In this document: positions 7,903 through 16,473 of the stretch, one piece after another
How positions within the stretch are numbered: the first letter of the stretch is position 1
How the letters are laid out: every line of letters begins with the position of its first letter
Source of the DNA: a virus
DNA: 40,100 nt
Reading direction: 5' to 3' (one strand)
IMG/VR virus record: IMGVR_UViG_3300035162_003360
Location: 1-40,100 of that record
The notes under the pieces: model-generated
What the model saw: the letters and a program-made list of their open reading frames with translations, nothing else
What the model was told of the DNA's origin: nothing
Database searches by the model: none
Program-made: the position numbers and the translations under genes

Positions 7903-8544
7903 ATGGAAAACCACAAACCTCAATGGCCAGTAATAGAAGAATTGTACAGGTGGTATTCAGAAGATGGTGATCTAACTCATAATATAGATTGTGATCTAAC
8001 TGAAGATTCGATTGTATTTGATGTTGGCGGTCATACAGGCAACTGGGCAGAGCAAATTTACAATAAGTATAATTGCACAATCTATGTATTTGAACCAGTA
8101 AAAGAATTCTTTGATACTATTATTAAAAGATTTGCAGGTAATAATAAAGTTAAAGCATTTCATATAGGCTTAGGTGATAAAACTTATACTACTGATATAA
8201 ATTTAACAGCAGACTTGGTTGGTACATCAGTTCATAGAGAAACTGGTATCACTGGAAAAGTTGAATCTATTAATGTAGTAGATATAATTGAATTTATAGA
8301 AGAGCATAAAATAGAATCTGTAGATTTACTTAAACTAAATATTGAAGGTGGGGAGTTTCCTTTACTTGAACATTTAATAAAAACCAATAAATTAAATCTA
8401 TTTAATAACTTAAAAATACAATTTCATAATTTTATGGAATTGGCAGAAGAGCGTAAAAATAATATTAGAATTCACTTACAAAAAGAATTTAATATAATAT
8501 ATGATTTCTTTTTTGTATGGGAAGGTTGGAAAAGAAAAAACTAA
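7903..8544 (+). CDS. FkbM-family SAM-dependent methyltransferase
   Basis: This 213-residue Rossmann methyltransferase has motif I FDVGGHTGNWAEQIY (about 38-52). Motif II follows as IYVFEPVKEFF, ending in the acidic ribose-binding Glu. KAFHIGLGDKTYTT and the late LLKLNIEGGEFPLLEHL (D/N-x-E-G-x-E) are hallmarks of the FkbM family. FkbM enzymes O-methylate sugars or polyketides, and in glycan clusters they usually cap or modify sugar hydroxyls. It starts 1 nt after the previous stop and is followed 1 nt later by the fucosyltransferase-like gene. This suggests the cassette builds a methylated oligosaccharide, but the acceptor is unknown. Confidence 0.85.
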   Translation: MENHKPQWPVIEELYRWYSEDGDLTHNIDCDLTEDSIVFDVGGHTGNWAEQIYNKYNCTIYVFEPVKEFFDTIIKRFAGNNKVKAFHIGLGDKTYTTDINLTADLVGTSVHRETGITGKVESINVVDIIEFIEEHKIESVDLLKLNIEGGEFPLLEHLIKTNKLNLFNNLKIQFHNFMELAEERKNNIRIHLQKEFNIIYDFFFVWEGWKRKN

Positions 8545-8545
8545 A

Positions 8546-9340
8546 ATGATAAGCTGTAAATTAATGGGCGGTCTAGGTAACTTAATGTTTCAAGTTGCAG
8601 CTATTGAATATTTAGGTAATGAGTATAATTTTAAAACTGGTTATTGGAACTTAGATTTTCAGATTAATCATATGAATAACGATTCTTATTACAACCCTAT
8701 CCTTAATCACGCCGAGGAGTATTTAAATATGTTCGAGCATTTTAAGTGGCCTTCCATTAATCACCCACCTGGTGGCTTTTATAATTTTAAAGAAGTACCA
8801 TTTCATTACGAACCTTTTGAAGTATTAGATGATTCTACGTATAATAGCATGTTTCAATCCGAAAAATATTTTCCTAATAGGAATTTTATTATTAATCTTT
8901 TTACACCATCTAAAAAAGTTTTTAGTGAATTAAAAAAATACGAAGAAATTTTAAAAGGTACTACTTGCGCTATCCACGTTAGGAGAGGGGATTACTTAAA
9001 AGAATTATCAAGAACACCCTCACAAAACACTCAATATTTTCAAAATGCTATAAATTTAATTGGTTGTGTTGATAAGTATTTAATTTTTAGCGATGATATG
9101 GAGTGGTGTAAAGAAAACTTTTTAATGAAAAATATTACTTTCATAGAAAACGAAAAAGATTATGTTGAGCTGTTTTTACAATCTAAATGTACTCATAATA
9201 TTATTTCAAATTCTACATTTTCATGGTGGGGCGCATACCTTAATAAGAATAAAGATAAAAAAATAGTCGCGCCTAGTAAATGGTTTAAAGATAATTTGAA
9301 AAATGATATAGTACCAGATTATTGGCTAACTACAAAGTAA
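8546..9340 (+). CDS. GT11-like alpha-1,2-fucosyltransferase
   Basis: The protein has 264 residues, slightly short for GT11. It starts at MISCKLMGGLGNLMFQVAAI, the conserved N-terminal G-G-L-G-N-x-x-F-Q motif of GT11 enzymes. HVRRGDY at 144-150 is the GDP-fucose-binding H-x-R-R-x-D motif. YLIFSDD, FIEN and ISNSTFSWWGAYLN match the later conserved blocks. An ATG 45 nt upstream (8501) would give a longer form, but that segment lies inside the FkbM gene and adds residues before the family start, so 8546 is chosen. It would transfer fucose (or a related deoxysugar) from GDP-fucose. It closes the sugar cassette, just before the uvsX leader. No GDP-fucose synthesis gene is visible in the window. Confidence 0.88.
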   Translation: MISCKLMGGLGNLMFQVAAIEYLGNEYNFKTGYWNLDFQINHMNNDSYYNPILNHAEEYLNMFEHFKWPSINHPPGGFYNFKEVPFHYEPFEVLDDSTYNSMFQSEKYFPNRNFIINLFTPSKKVFSELKKYEEILKGTTCAIHVRRGDYLKELSRTPSQNTQYFQNAINLIGCVDKYLIFSDDMEWCKENFLMKNITFIENEKDYVELFLQSKCTHNIISNSTFSWWGAYLNKNKDKKIVAPSKWFKDNLKNDIVPDYWLTTK

Positions 9341-9353
9341 ACAATTCTTATAT

Positions 9354-9370
9354 TTACTATATAATAATAA
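9354..9370 (+). promoter_or_regulatory. Replication-gene leader motif before uvsX
   Basis: TTACTATATAATAATAA is a variant of the element before gp41 (10874), gp44 (28098) and the polymerase fragment (4634). The TATATAA core ends 19 nt before the uvsX ATG. It is a candidate early/middle promoter core. Confidence 0.4.
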
Positions 9371-9382
9371 AATAAAACAAAT

Positions 9383-10579
9383 ATGGCAAAAGAATTTTCA
9401 TTCGCAGATTTAAACAAAGAAATGTCAAAGCACTCTACTTATGGTGAGACATTAGATAAATCTACAATTTCAGAAATAGATCATTATATCCCAACAGGAA
9501 ATTTTCATCTTAATGCATGCTTAACAGGATCTTTATTTGGTGGTTATCCTAATAATAGAGCTGTTGCATTAGCCGGCCCTTCCGGTACGGGTAAAACTTA
9601 TCTTATCTTAAACGCAATTAAACAAGCACAAGCACAAGGTTATAGTATCGTGTTTTATGATTCTGAGAATGCTGTTGATAAAGCATTAGTTGAAAAATTT
9701 GGTATTGATCCAAAGAAATTTCGTTATGAGCCATGTAATACTGTCCAAGAGTTCAGAACATCAGTAACGGCTATTACTGATGTATTGGTTGAACAAAAGA
9801 AAAAGGGCATAACATTACCAAAGATTATGGTAGTTTTGGATTCTGCTGGTAATCTTGCAACTCAAAAAGAAATCGATGATGCTAAAACTGGAAGTAGTAA
9901 AGCAGATATGACCAGAGCTAAATTGCTAAAATCTACATTCCGAATTATTATGACACAATTCGGTATCTGTAAAATTCCATTCTTATTTACAAATCATACT
10001 TACCAAACACAAGATTTATTTTCAAGGCAAGTAGGTGGGGGTGGTACTGGGCCTGAGTATGCTGCATCTATTATATTATTTTTAGGTAAAGCTAAACTTA
10101 AAGAAGGTATTGAACAAACTGGTATTATTGTAACTGCAAAACCTAATAAGAATAGATTTGCTAAACCGACAAATATTAAATTTCATATTTCTTTTAATAA
10201 AGGTATGAATCCTTACATTGGTTTAGAAGAATATATTAGTTGGGATACATGCGGTGTTGAAAGAGGAAGGTTTATTACTGAAGGGCAGTTTAATAAATTA
10301 ACTGATATTGGTAAAGCTGAATGTAGAGAACATACATATAAAAAAGATAAAAAAGATGTTACTGTTTACTTTCAGCCAGCCGCAACAGCAAGAAAGATAT
10401 GCGTAAAGCATTTAAATGATGCGGTTGATCTTAATCAGTTATTTACTCCTCAAGTTTTAACCGAGGATGTTCTTAAATCACTAGAACCAATCGTTGCTGC
10501 AAAATTTAAATATGGTGATGAAATTGATGTTGAAAACTTAACTGAAATGCTAGAAGCCGATGTTACCGAAAAATCTTAA
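9383..10579 (+). CDS. uvsX: UvsX, RecA-like recombinase
   Basis: At 398 residues, this is nearly the length of T4 UvsX (391). Walker A GPSGTGKT is at 65-72, FYDSENAVD follows as the RecA-type catalytic Glu region, and Walker B MVVLDSAGN lies near 149-156. The loop around FLFTNHTYQTQDLFSRQVGG corresponds to the DNA-binding region. It would polymerise on ssDNA and drive strand invasion, which in T4 also starts recombination-dependent replication. It lies upstream of gp41, gp47 and gp46, a logical recombination and replication grouping. Its 3' end overlaps the next small gene by 20 nt. The leader lacks a Shine-Dalgarno sequence. Confidence 0.92.
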   Translation: MAKEFSFADLNKEMSKHSTYGETLDKSTISEIDHYIPTGNFHLNACLTGSLFGGYPNNRAVALAGPSGTGKTYLILNAIKQAQAQGYSIVFYDSENAVDKALVEKFGIDPKKFRYEPCNTVQEFRTSVTAITDVLVEQKKKGITLPKIMVVLDSAGNLATQKEIDDAKTGSSKADMTRAKLLKSTFRIIMTQFGICKIPFLFTNHTYQTQDLFSRQVGGGGTGPEYAASIILFLGKAKLKEGIEQTGIIVTAKPNKNRFAKPTNIKFHISFNKGMNPYIGLEEYISWDTCGVERGRFITEGQFNKLTDIGKAECREHTYKKDKKDVTVYFQPAATARKICVKHLNDAVDLNQLFTPQVLTEDVLKSLEPIVAAKFKYGDEIDVENLTEMLEADVTEKS

Positions 10580-10859
10580 TATAGCAAAACTTAAAGTAAA
10601 ACATGTATTAGGAAATCATACAACATTACCAGACTATCCAGATGCTGAAGATGTTACTTATGAACTAATACGAGATTACTGTGGTAAAGTAGCAAAAGAG
10701 ATTAAATTCACCAATGTTTCTTTACAGAAAAAGTATAGCCTTACTGATGAAAAGACTAATTCAATACTTATGGAATTAAGAAATTCTAAAATCATTGGAG
10801 TATCATTATCAAATTCTGCGTATACTACATACGAGGTAATTATAAACCCTTATGAGTAA
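10560..10859 (+). CDS. Small winged-helix-like protein
   Basis: This is a 99-residue protein starting inside the last 20 nt of uvsX and therefore likely coupled to it. Residues about 55-80 (SLQKKYSLTDEKTNSILMEL) followed by RNSKIIG resemble the helix-turn-helix and wing of FtsK-gamma-type winged helices, in which a polar helix is followed by an x-x-G-I-V-G turn. This suggests DNA binding, but that is a reading of pattern only. There are no cysteines arranged for zinc, no signal peptide and no membrane segment. Its position between recombinase and replicative helicase points to a replication or recombination accessory role. I do not recognise a named family. Confidence 0.65.
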   Translation: MLPKNLNIAKLKVKHVLGNHTTLPDYPDAEDVTYELIRDYCGKVAKEIKFTNVSLQKKYSLTDEKTNSILMELRNSKIIGVSLSNSAYTTYEVIINPYE

Positions 10860-10873
10860 ACTAAATATAGTTT

Positions 10874-10891
10874 TTACTATATAAAAATAAA
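10874..10891 (+). promoter_or_regulatory. Replication-gene leader motif before gp41
   Basis: TTACTATATAAAAATAAA is a near copy of the elements at 4634, 9354 and 28098. The TATATAA core ends 12 nt before the helicase ATG at 10896. Confidence 0.4.
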
Positions 10892-10895
10892 CAAT

Positions 10896-12179
10896 ATGAA
10901 TTCAAGCACAGACCATGAAAAAATATTTTTTAATTATTTCCTTAAAAAACCACATTATCTAAAAAGTACTGGTCCAGGCTTCTTTTCTAATAATGATCTA
11001 GATCAGATAGCAAAATTATCTAAAAAGTTTTATATTGACTTTGGTGAAAGTCCTTCAAGAGAACAGATGAAGGCCCTTGTTAAAGATGACCCTAATGAAA
11101 TTCCAGAAAGTATTGTATCGAGTATTTATGATATTAATATTAATGAATATGACCAGGATTGGTTAAAGAGAACTGGTGAGTCATGGGTTAAGTGGAAACA
11201 TTTTGACAAGCAGTTAGTAAGAACCATTGAATATGTAAAAACTCAAGATGTTTCTCCAGAAAATGTTGAAGATGTTGTAACTCGTGCAATTGGCATGATC
11301 TCAACAGAAGGATCCTTAAACTTTGATACTGATATTGGATTAGACTTTTTTAAACCAGAAGACCACGTACAAAGAACATCAAAGAAAATAGAAACAGGAT
11401 GGACTTTCGTTGATAATGTATCCGGTGGCGGTTATGATACAAAATCTTTAATAGTTTATGCAGGAGAACAAAATATTGGTAAATCTATATGGTTAGCTAA
11501 TGATGCTGCAAATTTTGTTAGGATGGGCCATAATGTTGTTTTTATCACGGCAGAAATGTCAGCACAAAAAGTATTAAAAAGAATAGGCGCTAATTTATTA
11601 AATATTCCTATGCCGCAATACGATGAAAAAACTGTCAATAGAGATTTTATAAAAAGAAAGTTAGAAAAAGTATCTCGAGGTTTATTGCCTCCTGGTAAAC
11701 TTTTTGTAAAAGAAATGCCAACTTCACAAGGTACTATTTTAGATATAGAAGCTTACTTAAAAGATTTAGAAGAATCACAAGATCATAAAGTAAATGTATT
11801 AGTTGTAGATTATATTAATATTCTTGCAAATTATAGAAATCCTAATACTGAGAATACTTATATGAAGATTAAACAAATTGCAGAAGATCTTAGGGCATTA
11901 GCAGTTAAAAGAGATATGTTAGTAATTTCAGCCACACAGATTAATCGTGGTGCATGGGATGCTACTGAAGTAAGAATGGAAAACATTGCAGAATCCGCAG
12001 GACTTGCGCATACGGCAGATGTTATGTATGCATTAATACAAGATTCTATGATGCATGCAAACAGAGAATACTGGTTAAAAGTATTAAAAATTAGAGACGG
12101 TCAAGGTAAAGGTACACGCTGTAGGTTTAATATTGATTATGAGCATATGAGATTAACAGAAACAGATGATATAAATTAA
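10896..12179 (+). CDS. 41: Replicative DNA helicase, T4 gp41/DnaB-like
   Basis: The protein has 427 residues (T4 gp41 has 475). After an N-terminal region of about 150 residues comes a RecA-like motor with Walker A GEQNIGKS at 190-197. Next come the FITAEMS segment and Walker B VLVVDYINIL. The LVISATQINR motif follows, the family sensor segment with its conserved Gln. This is the DnaB/gp41 pattern of a hexameric 5'-3' helicase that unwinds the fork on the lagging strand. No separate primase (gp61) or loader (gp59) is identified in the window. It shares its leader motif with uvsX, gp44 and the polymerase fragment and is followed 9 nt later by an unknown gene. Confidence 0.9.
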   Translation: MNSSTDHEKIFFNYFLKKPHYLKSTGPGFFSNNDLDQIAKLSKKFYIDFGESPSREQMKALVKDDPNEIPESIVSSIYDININEYDQDWLKRTGESWVKWKHFDKQLVRTIEYVKTQDVSPENVEDVVTRAIGMISTEGSLNFDTDIGLDFFKPEDHVQRTSKKIETGWTFVDNVSGGGYDTKSLIVYAGEQNIGKSIWLANDAANFVRMGHNVVFITAEMSAQKVLKRIGANLLNIPMPQYDEKTVNRDFIKRKLEKVSRGLLPPGKLFVKEMPTSQGTILDIEAYLKDLEESQDHKVNVLVVDYINILANYRNPNTENTYMKIKQIAEDLRALAVKRDMLVISATQINRGAWDATEVRMENIAESAGLAHTADVMYALIQDSMMHANREYWLKVLKIRDGQGKGTRCRFNIDYEHMRLTETDDIN

Positions 12180-12188
12180 ATAAAATAT

Positions 12189-12686
12189 ATGTGGGGTAGA
12201 AAGAAAAAACCAAAGTTAGATGAAAATGGAAAGCCAATTCCAGTAAAACTAGCAGATAAAGATAAGATATTTAACAATTCATATGGCGATCATGATGCAA
12301 CTGAAAATAAAGTAAATTTTACAATTGCACCTGCGTATGCTGAGAGTATGGATGTTGATGATAGGATGCACTATGATTTACTTATTAAGAAAATTGATGA
12401 TATAGTTAAAGGTAGTGAATTTGAACATTTAAATGAAGCAACACCAGACGGCGTTATTAAAAAGTTGAATAAAGTACAAATCAATAGAGTATATTCTTAT
12501 ATTGTGGAAAGCTTAGGGGATGGGTATACGAGAGTAGATTTATTTAGTGTCATATCAGATTACTTTGATGTATTTTCTAATAAGTTCTATAATTCACTTT
12601 CTAATAAATTTAAGGATGAGCTTATTAAAGAATTAGATGATAAGTATAATATCTTAGAAAAAAGAAAAATCAGAAAATTATTTTAG
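12189..12686 (+). CDS. Unknown protein between gp41 and gp47
   Basis: This 165-residue protein is not recognised. It has a basic N-terminus (WGRKKKPKLDENGKPIPVK), a polar middle, and a largely helical C-terminal half (from about residue 85) ending in EKRKIRKLF. No cysteine motif, signal peptide or membrane segment is seen. It starts 9 nt after gp41 and ends 1 nt before gp47, so it belongs to the replication/recombination operon and is likely expressed with it. A role as a helicase- or nuclease-associated adaptor is a guess from position only. Confidence 0.7.
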   Translation: MWGRKKKPKLDENGKPIPVKLADKDKIFNNSYGDHDATENKVNFTIAPAYAESMDVDDRMHYDLLIKKIDDIVKGSEFEHLNEATPDGVIKKLNKVQINRVYSYIVESLGDGYTRVDLFSVISDYFDVFSNKFYNSLSNKFKDELIKELDDKYNILEKRKIRKLF

Positions 12687-12687
12687 T

Positions 12688-13773
12688 ATGGCAAGAGTTT
12701 GGATGGTGAGCGACTCACACCTTGGCTGCAGATCAAATTCTGTGTTGTGGTTAAGTATTATTGAGGATTACTTTTTTAATTTTTTTATACCTTTGGTTAA
12801 AAAGGAATATAAAGAAGGGGATGTTCTTTATCATCTAGGTGATGTTTTTGATAATCGGCAAAGTGTTAATTTAGCTGCGCAGGATTTGGCAATTAGAGTA
12901 TTTGAAGAACTCGGTAAAATATTTCCAGATATACACATCATAGTTGGTAATCACGATATTATGAGGAAGAACTCTAATGATATATCATCGGTTGATTGCT
13001 TAAAATATTTACCTAATGTCACTGTTCATAAAGAGCCTAAGCTTTTAAGATATGGGAATACTAAATGTTTACTTATGCCATGGCGAAGAGACCATGAACA
13101 TGAAAAAGAAACTTTAGATTCTATTAAGGAAAATATTGATTATATGTTTTGTCATACTGAAACAAGAGGCGTACAAACTTCTCCTAGTACAAAGCATTTA
13201 CATGAAGGTGGTAATGATGTAGGAATATTTAAAAGATTTAAAAGAGTTTATTCTGGTCATATTCATTACAGGCAAGATAAACAAAATTTTGTTCTTGTAG
13301 GCAATCCTTATCAAATGACTAGATCTGATAGAGGAAACCAAAAAGGTATTTATGTATTAGATTTAGATACAGGAAAGCATGAATTCTTTATGAATAAGAT
13401 GAGTCCTGAGTTTATTAGGTATTATATTAATGATATCTTAGAGATGCGTATGGAGGATATAAAGAAGGAAATAAAGGATAATTTTGTAGATGTTTTTATT
13501 CCATCAAATGTATTAGGTAAATATAACATTAATATGTTTATGGATTATTTAGACGGTGTTGCCAGAAAATTAGAGCCTAGGATTTATGATGAAGAAAATC
13601 CGTATGATAGAGAAGATGGCGAAATGTCTGATTTTAACGGGGAGCTTAATCTAATGAACATTGCGGCAGAATATATTAATTCTTTAGAATATGAAGATGA
13701 TTTAAAGGAGCGGCTAAAGGCATCTGTGCAGGATTTATATAAAAGAACATTGTCACCTAACTACGAAGATTAA
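12688..13773 (+). CDS. 47: Recombination endonuclease subunit gp47 (Mre11/SbcD-like)
   Basis: At 361 residues, this is close to T4 gp47 (339). The calcineurin-type phosphoesterase motifs are in order. They are SDSHLG (Asp9, His11), LGDVFDNR (Asp52), VGNHDI (Asn88, His89), CHTETRG, and SGHIHYRQ. These residues bind the two metals of an Mre11/SbcD nuclease. With gp46 it would resect DNA ends to make 3' tails for UvsX. It begins 1 nt after the upstream gene, and gp46 starts directly at its stop, so the pair is co-expressed. The C-terminal domain beyond about residue 240 is the region expected to contact gp46. Confidence 0.92.
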   Translation: MARVWMVSDSHLGCRSNSVLWLSIIEDYFFNFFIPLVKKEYKEGDVLYHLGDVFDNRQSVNLAAQDLAIRVFEELGKIFPDIHIIVGNHDIMRKNSNDISSVDCLKYLPNVTVHKEPKLLRYGNTKCLLMPWRRDHEHEKETLDSIKENIDYMFCHTETRGVQTSPSTKHLHEGGNDVGIFKRFKRVYSGHIHYRQDKQNFVLVGNPYQMTRSDRGNQKGIYVLDLDTGKHEFFMNKMSPEFIRYYINDILEMRMEDIKKEIKDNFVDVFIPSNVLGKYNINMFMDYLDGVARKLEPRIYDEENPYDREDGEMSDFNGELNLMNIAAEYINSLEYEDDLKERLKASVQDLYKRTLSPNYED

Positions 13774-15444
13774 ATGAAAATAAAAAGTGTAAAATTTAAA
13801 AACTTTGCAAGTTACGGGAACCGTATGCAAGTAATAGAATTTGATAAAGATAAAAGTGATCTCTATTTAGTTCTTGGTGGAAATGGTGCAGGTAAAAGTA
13901 CATTAGCAAAAGTTATAACTTATTTATGTTATGGTAAAGTAGAAGGGTCAACATTAAAAGATTTACCTAACAGAGTAAATGGTGCTCTTTGGGGTAAGAT
14001 ACAACTAGAATCCAAAAATAATACAGTTGAAATAGAAAGAGGGATCAACCCAGGTATTTTCAATGTAAAAATAAATGGATCTGATTATGATGTTGCAGGT
14101 AAAGTAAACTTACAAGATTTTTTAGAAACAGAAATTTATGAGATACCATATCATGTATTTAAGAATGTAATTATTTTATCTGTAAATGATTTTAAGTCTT
14201 TTATTACAATGTCTCCGTATGATAAGAAAAGAATCATTGATAAGATATTTGGATTTTCTATTATTAATGAAATGGCTGAATCTGTAAAAGAAAAGAGGAG
14301 ATCTATTATTGAGGAGATACGAACTTATGATGATGAAATAAGAACTCTTCATGAATCAATAGAATCTGTTATTGATAAAATAAAGCATTTTGAAAAAGTT
14401 AGTAAAAATAAAGATGCTGAAAAGATTAAAATTCTTAAGGAAAAATTATTGCAGTTAAATGAAAATAGAAAAAAGTTAAAAGATCTTACTTCTGCTACTA
14501 AAGTTAACTTAGAAAAATTAGATGAAAATTCAAGAAAGCAAAATAATAAAAAGTCCACATTAAATTCTAAGATTAATACTGTTAAGAAAGAACTTAAGCT
14601 ATATGAAAATAATGCATGCCCTACATGTACTGCCCCTCTTAATTCTGATTTTCATTTAGATATTAAAAAAGAAAAACAAGATTCTTTAGATACATTGTTT
14701 ACTGAATGGAATCAAATAAATGGTGCTGCTGGGCAGGCCGAGACTGAATTAGTTAATCTTAGGCAAAAGGGTAGAAAGATTCATGTTAAGGTTGGTCAGT
14801 TAGAAACTCAGATGGAGGCTATTAAAGATAAGTTAATTGAAATGGCTGATAAAGATGAATCTGAATCTGGCTCGCATCTTAAACAATTAGTAAAAGATTT
14901 TAAAACTAGGAAAGATGATAAATCTACAAGTAAGTTAAAAAGTGAAGGGCAAGATTATTATTTAACCATCCTAGAAAATATTATGGGTGAAAATGGAATT
15001 AAGAATCTAGCAGTAAGATCTATACTTCCTTCATTTAATAATCATATTCTTTTAATGGGTAGGGAAATGGGCATACCCTTTGGGATTAGGTTTAATGAGA
15101 AGTTTTATTGTTCACTTCATCATCTAGGAACTGAAATTAGCCCTAAGACACTAAGCACAGGTGAAAAGAAAAAGGTTGATTTTGTAATTATCATGGCACT
15201 AATAAAAATGATTAAAGTTAGATTCCCTTCGTTAAACATCCTATTCCTAGATGAAATCTTCTCGAGTATCGATTCAGATGGTGTACACCATATAATTAAC
15301 ATACTTCATAATACTATTCAAGATATAGGCCTTAATACCTTTGTTATTAACCATACAGTTTTACCGAGTGAATATTTTGATAAAAAGATAGAAATTACTA
15401 AAGGTGGTGGCTTCAGTGAATTTAATATTGAATCTATTGGATAA
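13774..15444 (+). CDS. 46: Recombination endonuclease subunit gp46 (Rad50/SbcC-like)
   Basis: The 556 residues match T4 gp46 (560). Walker A GGNGAGKS is at 35-42. Two long lysine/glutamate-rich coiled-coil arms flank the zinc-hook CPTC at 282-285. Near the C-terminus are the ABC signature LSTGEKKKVDF and Walker B NILFLDEIFSSID. This SMC-like ATPase pairs with gp47 to process DNA ends and supports recombination-dependent replication and host DNA degradation. The ATG follows the gp47 stop codon with no gap. The late virion genes begin immediately after it. Confidence 0.93.
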   Translation: MKIKSVKFKNFASYGNRMQVIEFDKDKSDLYLVLGGNGAGKSTLAKVITYLCYGKVEGSTLKDLPNRVNGALWGKIQLESKNNTVEIERGINPGIFNVKINGSDYDVAGKVNLQDFLETEIYEIPYHVFKNVIILSVNDFKSFITMSPYDKKRIIDKIFGFSIINEMAESVKEKRRSIIEEIRTYDDEIRTLHESIESVIDKIKHFEKVSKNKDAEKIKILKEKLLQLNENRKKLKDLTSATKVNLEKLDENSRKQNNKKSTLNSKINTVKKELKLYENNACPTCTAPLNSDFHLDIKKEKQDSLDTLFTEWNQINGAAGQAETELVNLRQKGRKIHVKVGQLETQMEAIKDKLIEMADKDESESGSHLKQLVKDFKTRKDDKSTSKLKSEGQDYYLTILENIMGENGIKNLAVRSILPSFNNHILLMGREMGIPFGIRFNEKFYCSLHHLGTEISPKTLSTGEKKKVDFVIIMALIKMIKVRFPSLNILFLDEIFSSIDSDGVHHIINILHNTIQDIGLNTFVINHTVLPSEYFDKKIEITKGGGFSEFNIESIG

Positions 15445-15447
15445 ATA

Positions 15448-15457
15448 GAATATAAAC
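15448..15457 (+). promoter_or_regulatory. Late-promoter-like box (variant) before gp15-like gene
   Basis: GAATATAAAC is a shortened version of the GAATATATAAA box found before many virion genes here. It lies 13 nt upstream of the ATG at 15470. Confidence 0.35.
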
Positions 15458-15469
15458 AAAGAACTCTAA

Positions 15470-16426
15470 ATGAGCGCCTATAACCAAGAATTCAATACAG
15501 ATAATACTATACTTAGATACCTAACTGTTGGTATGCTAGCTGAACTTAGTAAAAAAGTGTATTATTATAATAGAATAGATGAGGATACTTTAAAAAAGAT
15601 TGAAGTGCCTTTCTTTTATTCTATATCTGGTAATGAAAGATTTCTTTTAGATAATTTTATGTTTGATGCTGAAAAAGCAGGTAAGGCTATTGGCGATTAT
15701 GAAGTAGTTCCTCGTGGTATTATACAGATGAATTCAATGTCTATTAATGCAGATGAACAAACTAATAAATTTACAAGAGCCGAGTTTGTTAGAGAATGGG
15801 ATGGTGTATTAAAGACATTTTCATTAATGACTAATTTTTTACCGGTAACTATAGGGTTTGGTGTAACTATGATATGCTCTAACAATTTAGAAATGTTGAA
15901 AGTTACTGAATCTATTATGAGTAAATTATATAAAAGTACTTTATTTAATGTAGACTTAGGTATGTTTAGGGTAAATGCTTCTATGTCAGTACCAGACGAT
16001 TATTCACAAGATAGGTTATTTGAATGGGCCCTTAATGACAAAAAAGAGTTTCAGGTTACTTTTGATATGGAACTAAGATCTTTTATGCCAGTATTTGAAG
16101 GTGGTATTTTATTACCTGAAATTGATTTTATTACTAAAGAAGCATTAATATCTAACCCAGATGCATCTGGTGTTGGTCAACTTAGATGTGATAGTAATGG
16201 TAATGTAGGAATTTATTTTGGTGGAATATTCCAAACGTTTAAATTTAGTGATACTGATTTAAGAACAGCACCTATTCAAGGTATTGAAAGTAATAAAGGA
16301 TTTAATACAACAACAAATAAAGAAACTGGAGGACCGTTTGATGAAAGGGAGATAGATTCATCAATACAGCCACAAGAAACGGATGCTAGCAAGACTTACC
16401 GAAATGCTAATAATGACGATGGATAA
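15470..16426 (+). CDS. 15: Tail sheath stabiliser/terminator, gp15-like
   Basis: The protein has 318 residues (T4 gp15 has 272). Its order of segments resembles gp15. RYLTVGMLAELSKKVYYYNR is followed by a KIEVPFFYSISG strand. Then come a central pair of strands (VVPRGIIQMNSMSINAD and FLPVTIGFGVTMIC) and the closing FEWALNDKKEFQVTFDMELR. In T4, gp15 caps the tail and joins it to the neck. The gene is displaced from the 13-18 cluster of T4 and sits directly after gp46, at the head of the late region. The C-terminal 40 residues are polar and low in complexity. Assignment is from remembered family pattern, so moderate confidence. Confidence 0.55.
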   Translation: MSAYNQEFNTDNTILRYLTVGMLAELSKKVYYYNRIDEDTLKKIEVPFFYSISGNERFLLDNFMFDAEKAGKAIGDYEVVPRGIIQMNSMSINADEQTNKFTRAEFVREWDGVLKTFSLMTNFLPVTIGFGVTMICSNNLEMLKVTESIMSKLYKSTLFNVDLGMFRVNASMSVPDDYSQDRLFEWALNDKKEFQVTFDMELRSFMPVFEGGILLPEIDFITKEALISNPDASGVGQLRCDSNGNVGIYFGGIFQTFKFSDTDLRTAPIQGIESNKGFNTTTNKETGGPFDEREIDSSIQPQETDASKTYRNANNDDG

Positions 16427-16443
16427 TTAACTCTAAGTTCTTA

Positions 16444-16454
16444 GAATATATAAA
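16444..16454 (+). promoter_or_regulatory. Late-promoter box GAATATATAAA
   Basis: Exact GAATATATAAA, 20 nt before the ATG at 16474 and the same distance as the box before gp20. A perfect inverted repeat (TCTAAG-TT-CTTAGA, 16432-16445) abuts and slightly overlaps it and could bind a regulator. Confidence 0.6.
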
Positions 16455-16473
16455 ACAAATCAAATTCTATAAT

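Noticed and set aside
8501-8545. Upstream start for the fucosyltransferase gene
   Set aside because: It lies inside FkbM and precedes the conserved family N-terminus; ATG 8546 is better placed after the FkbM stop.
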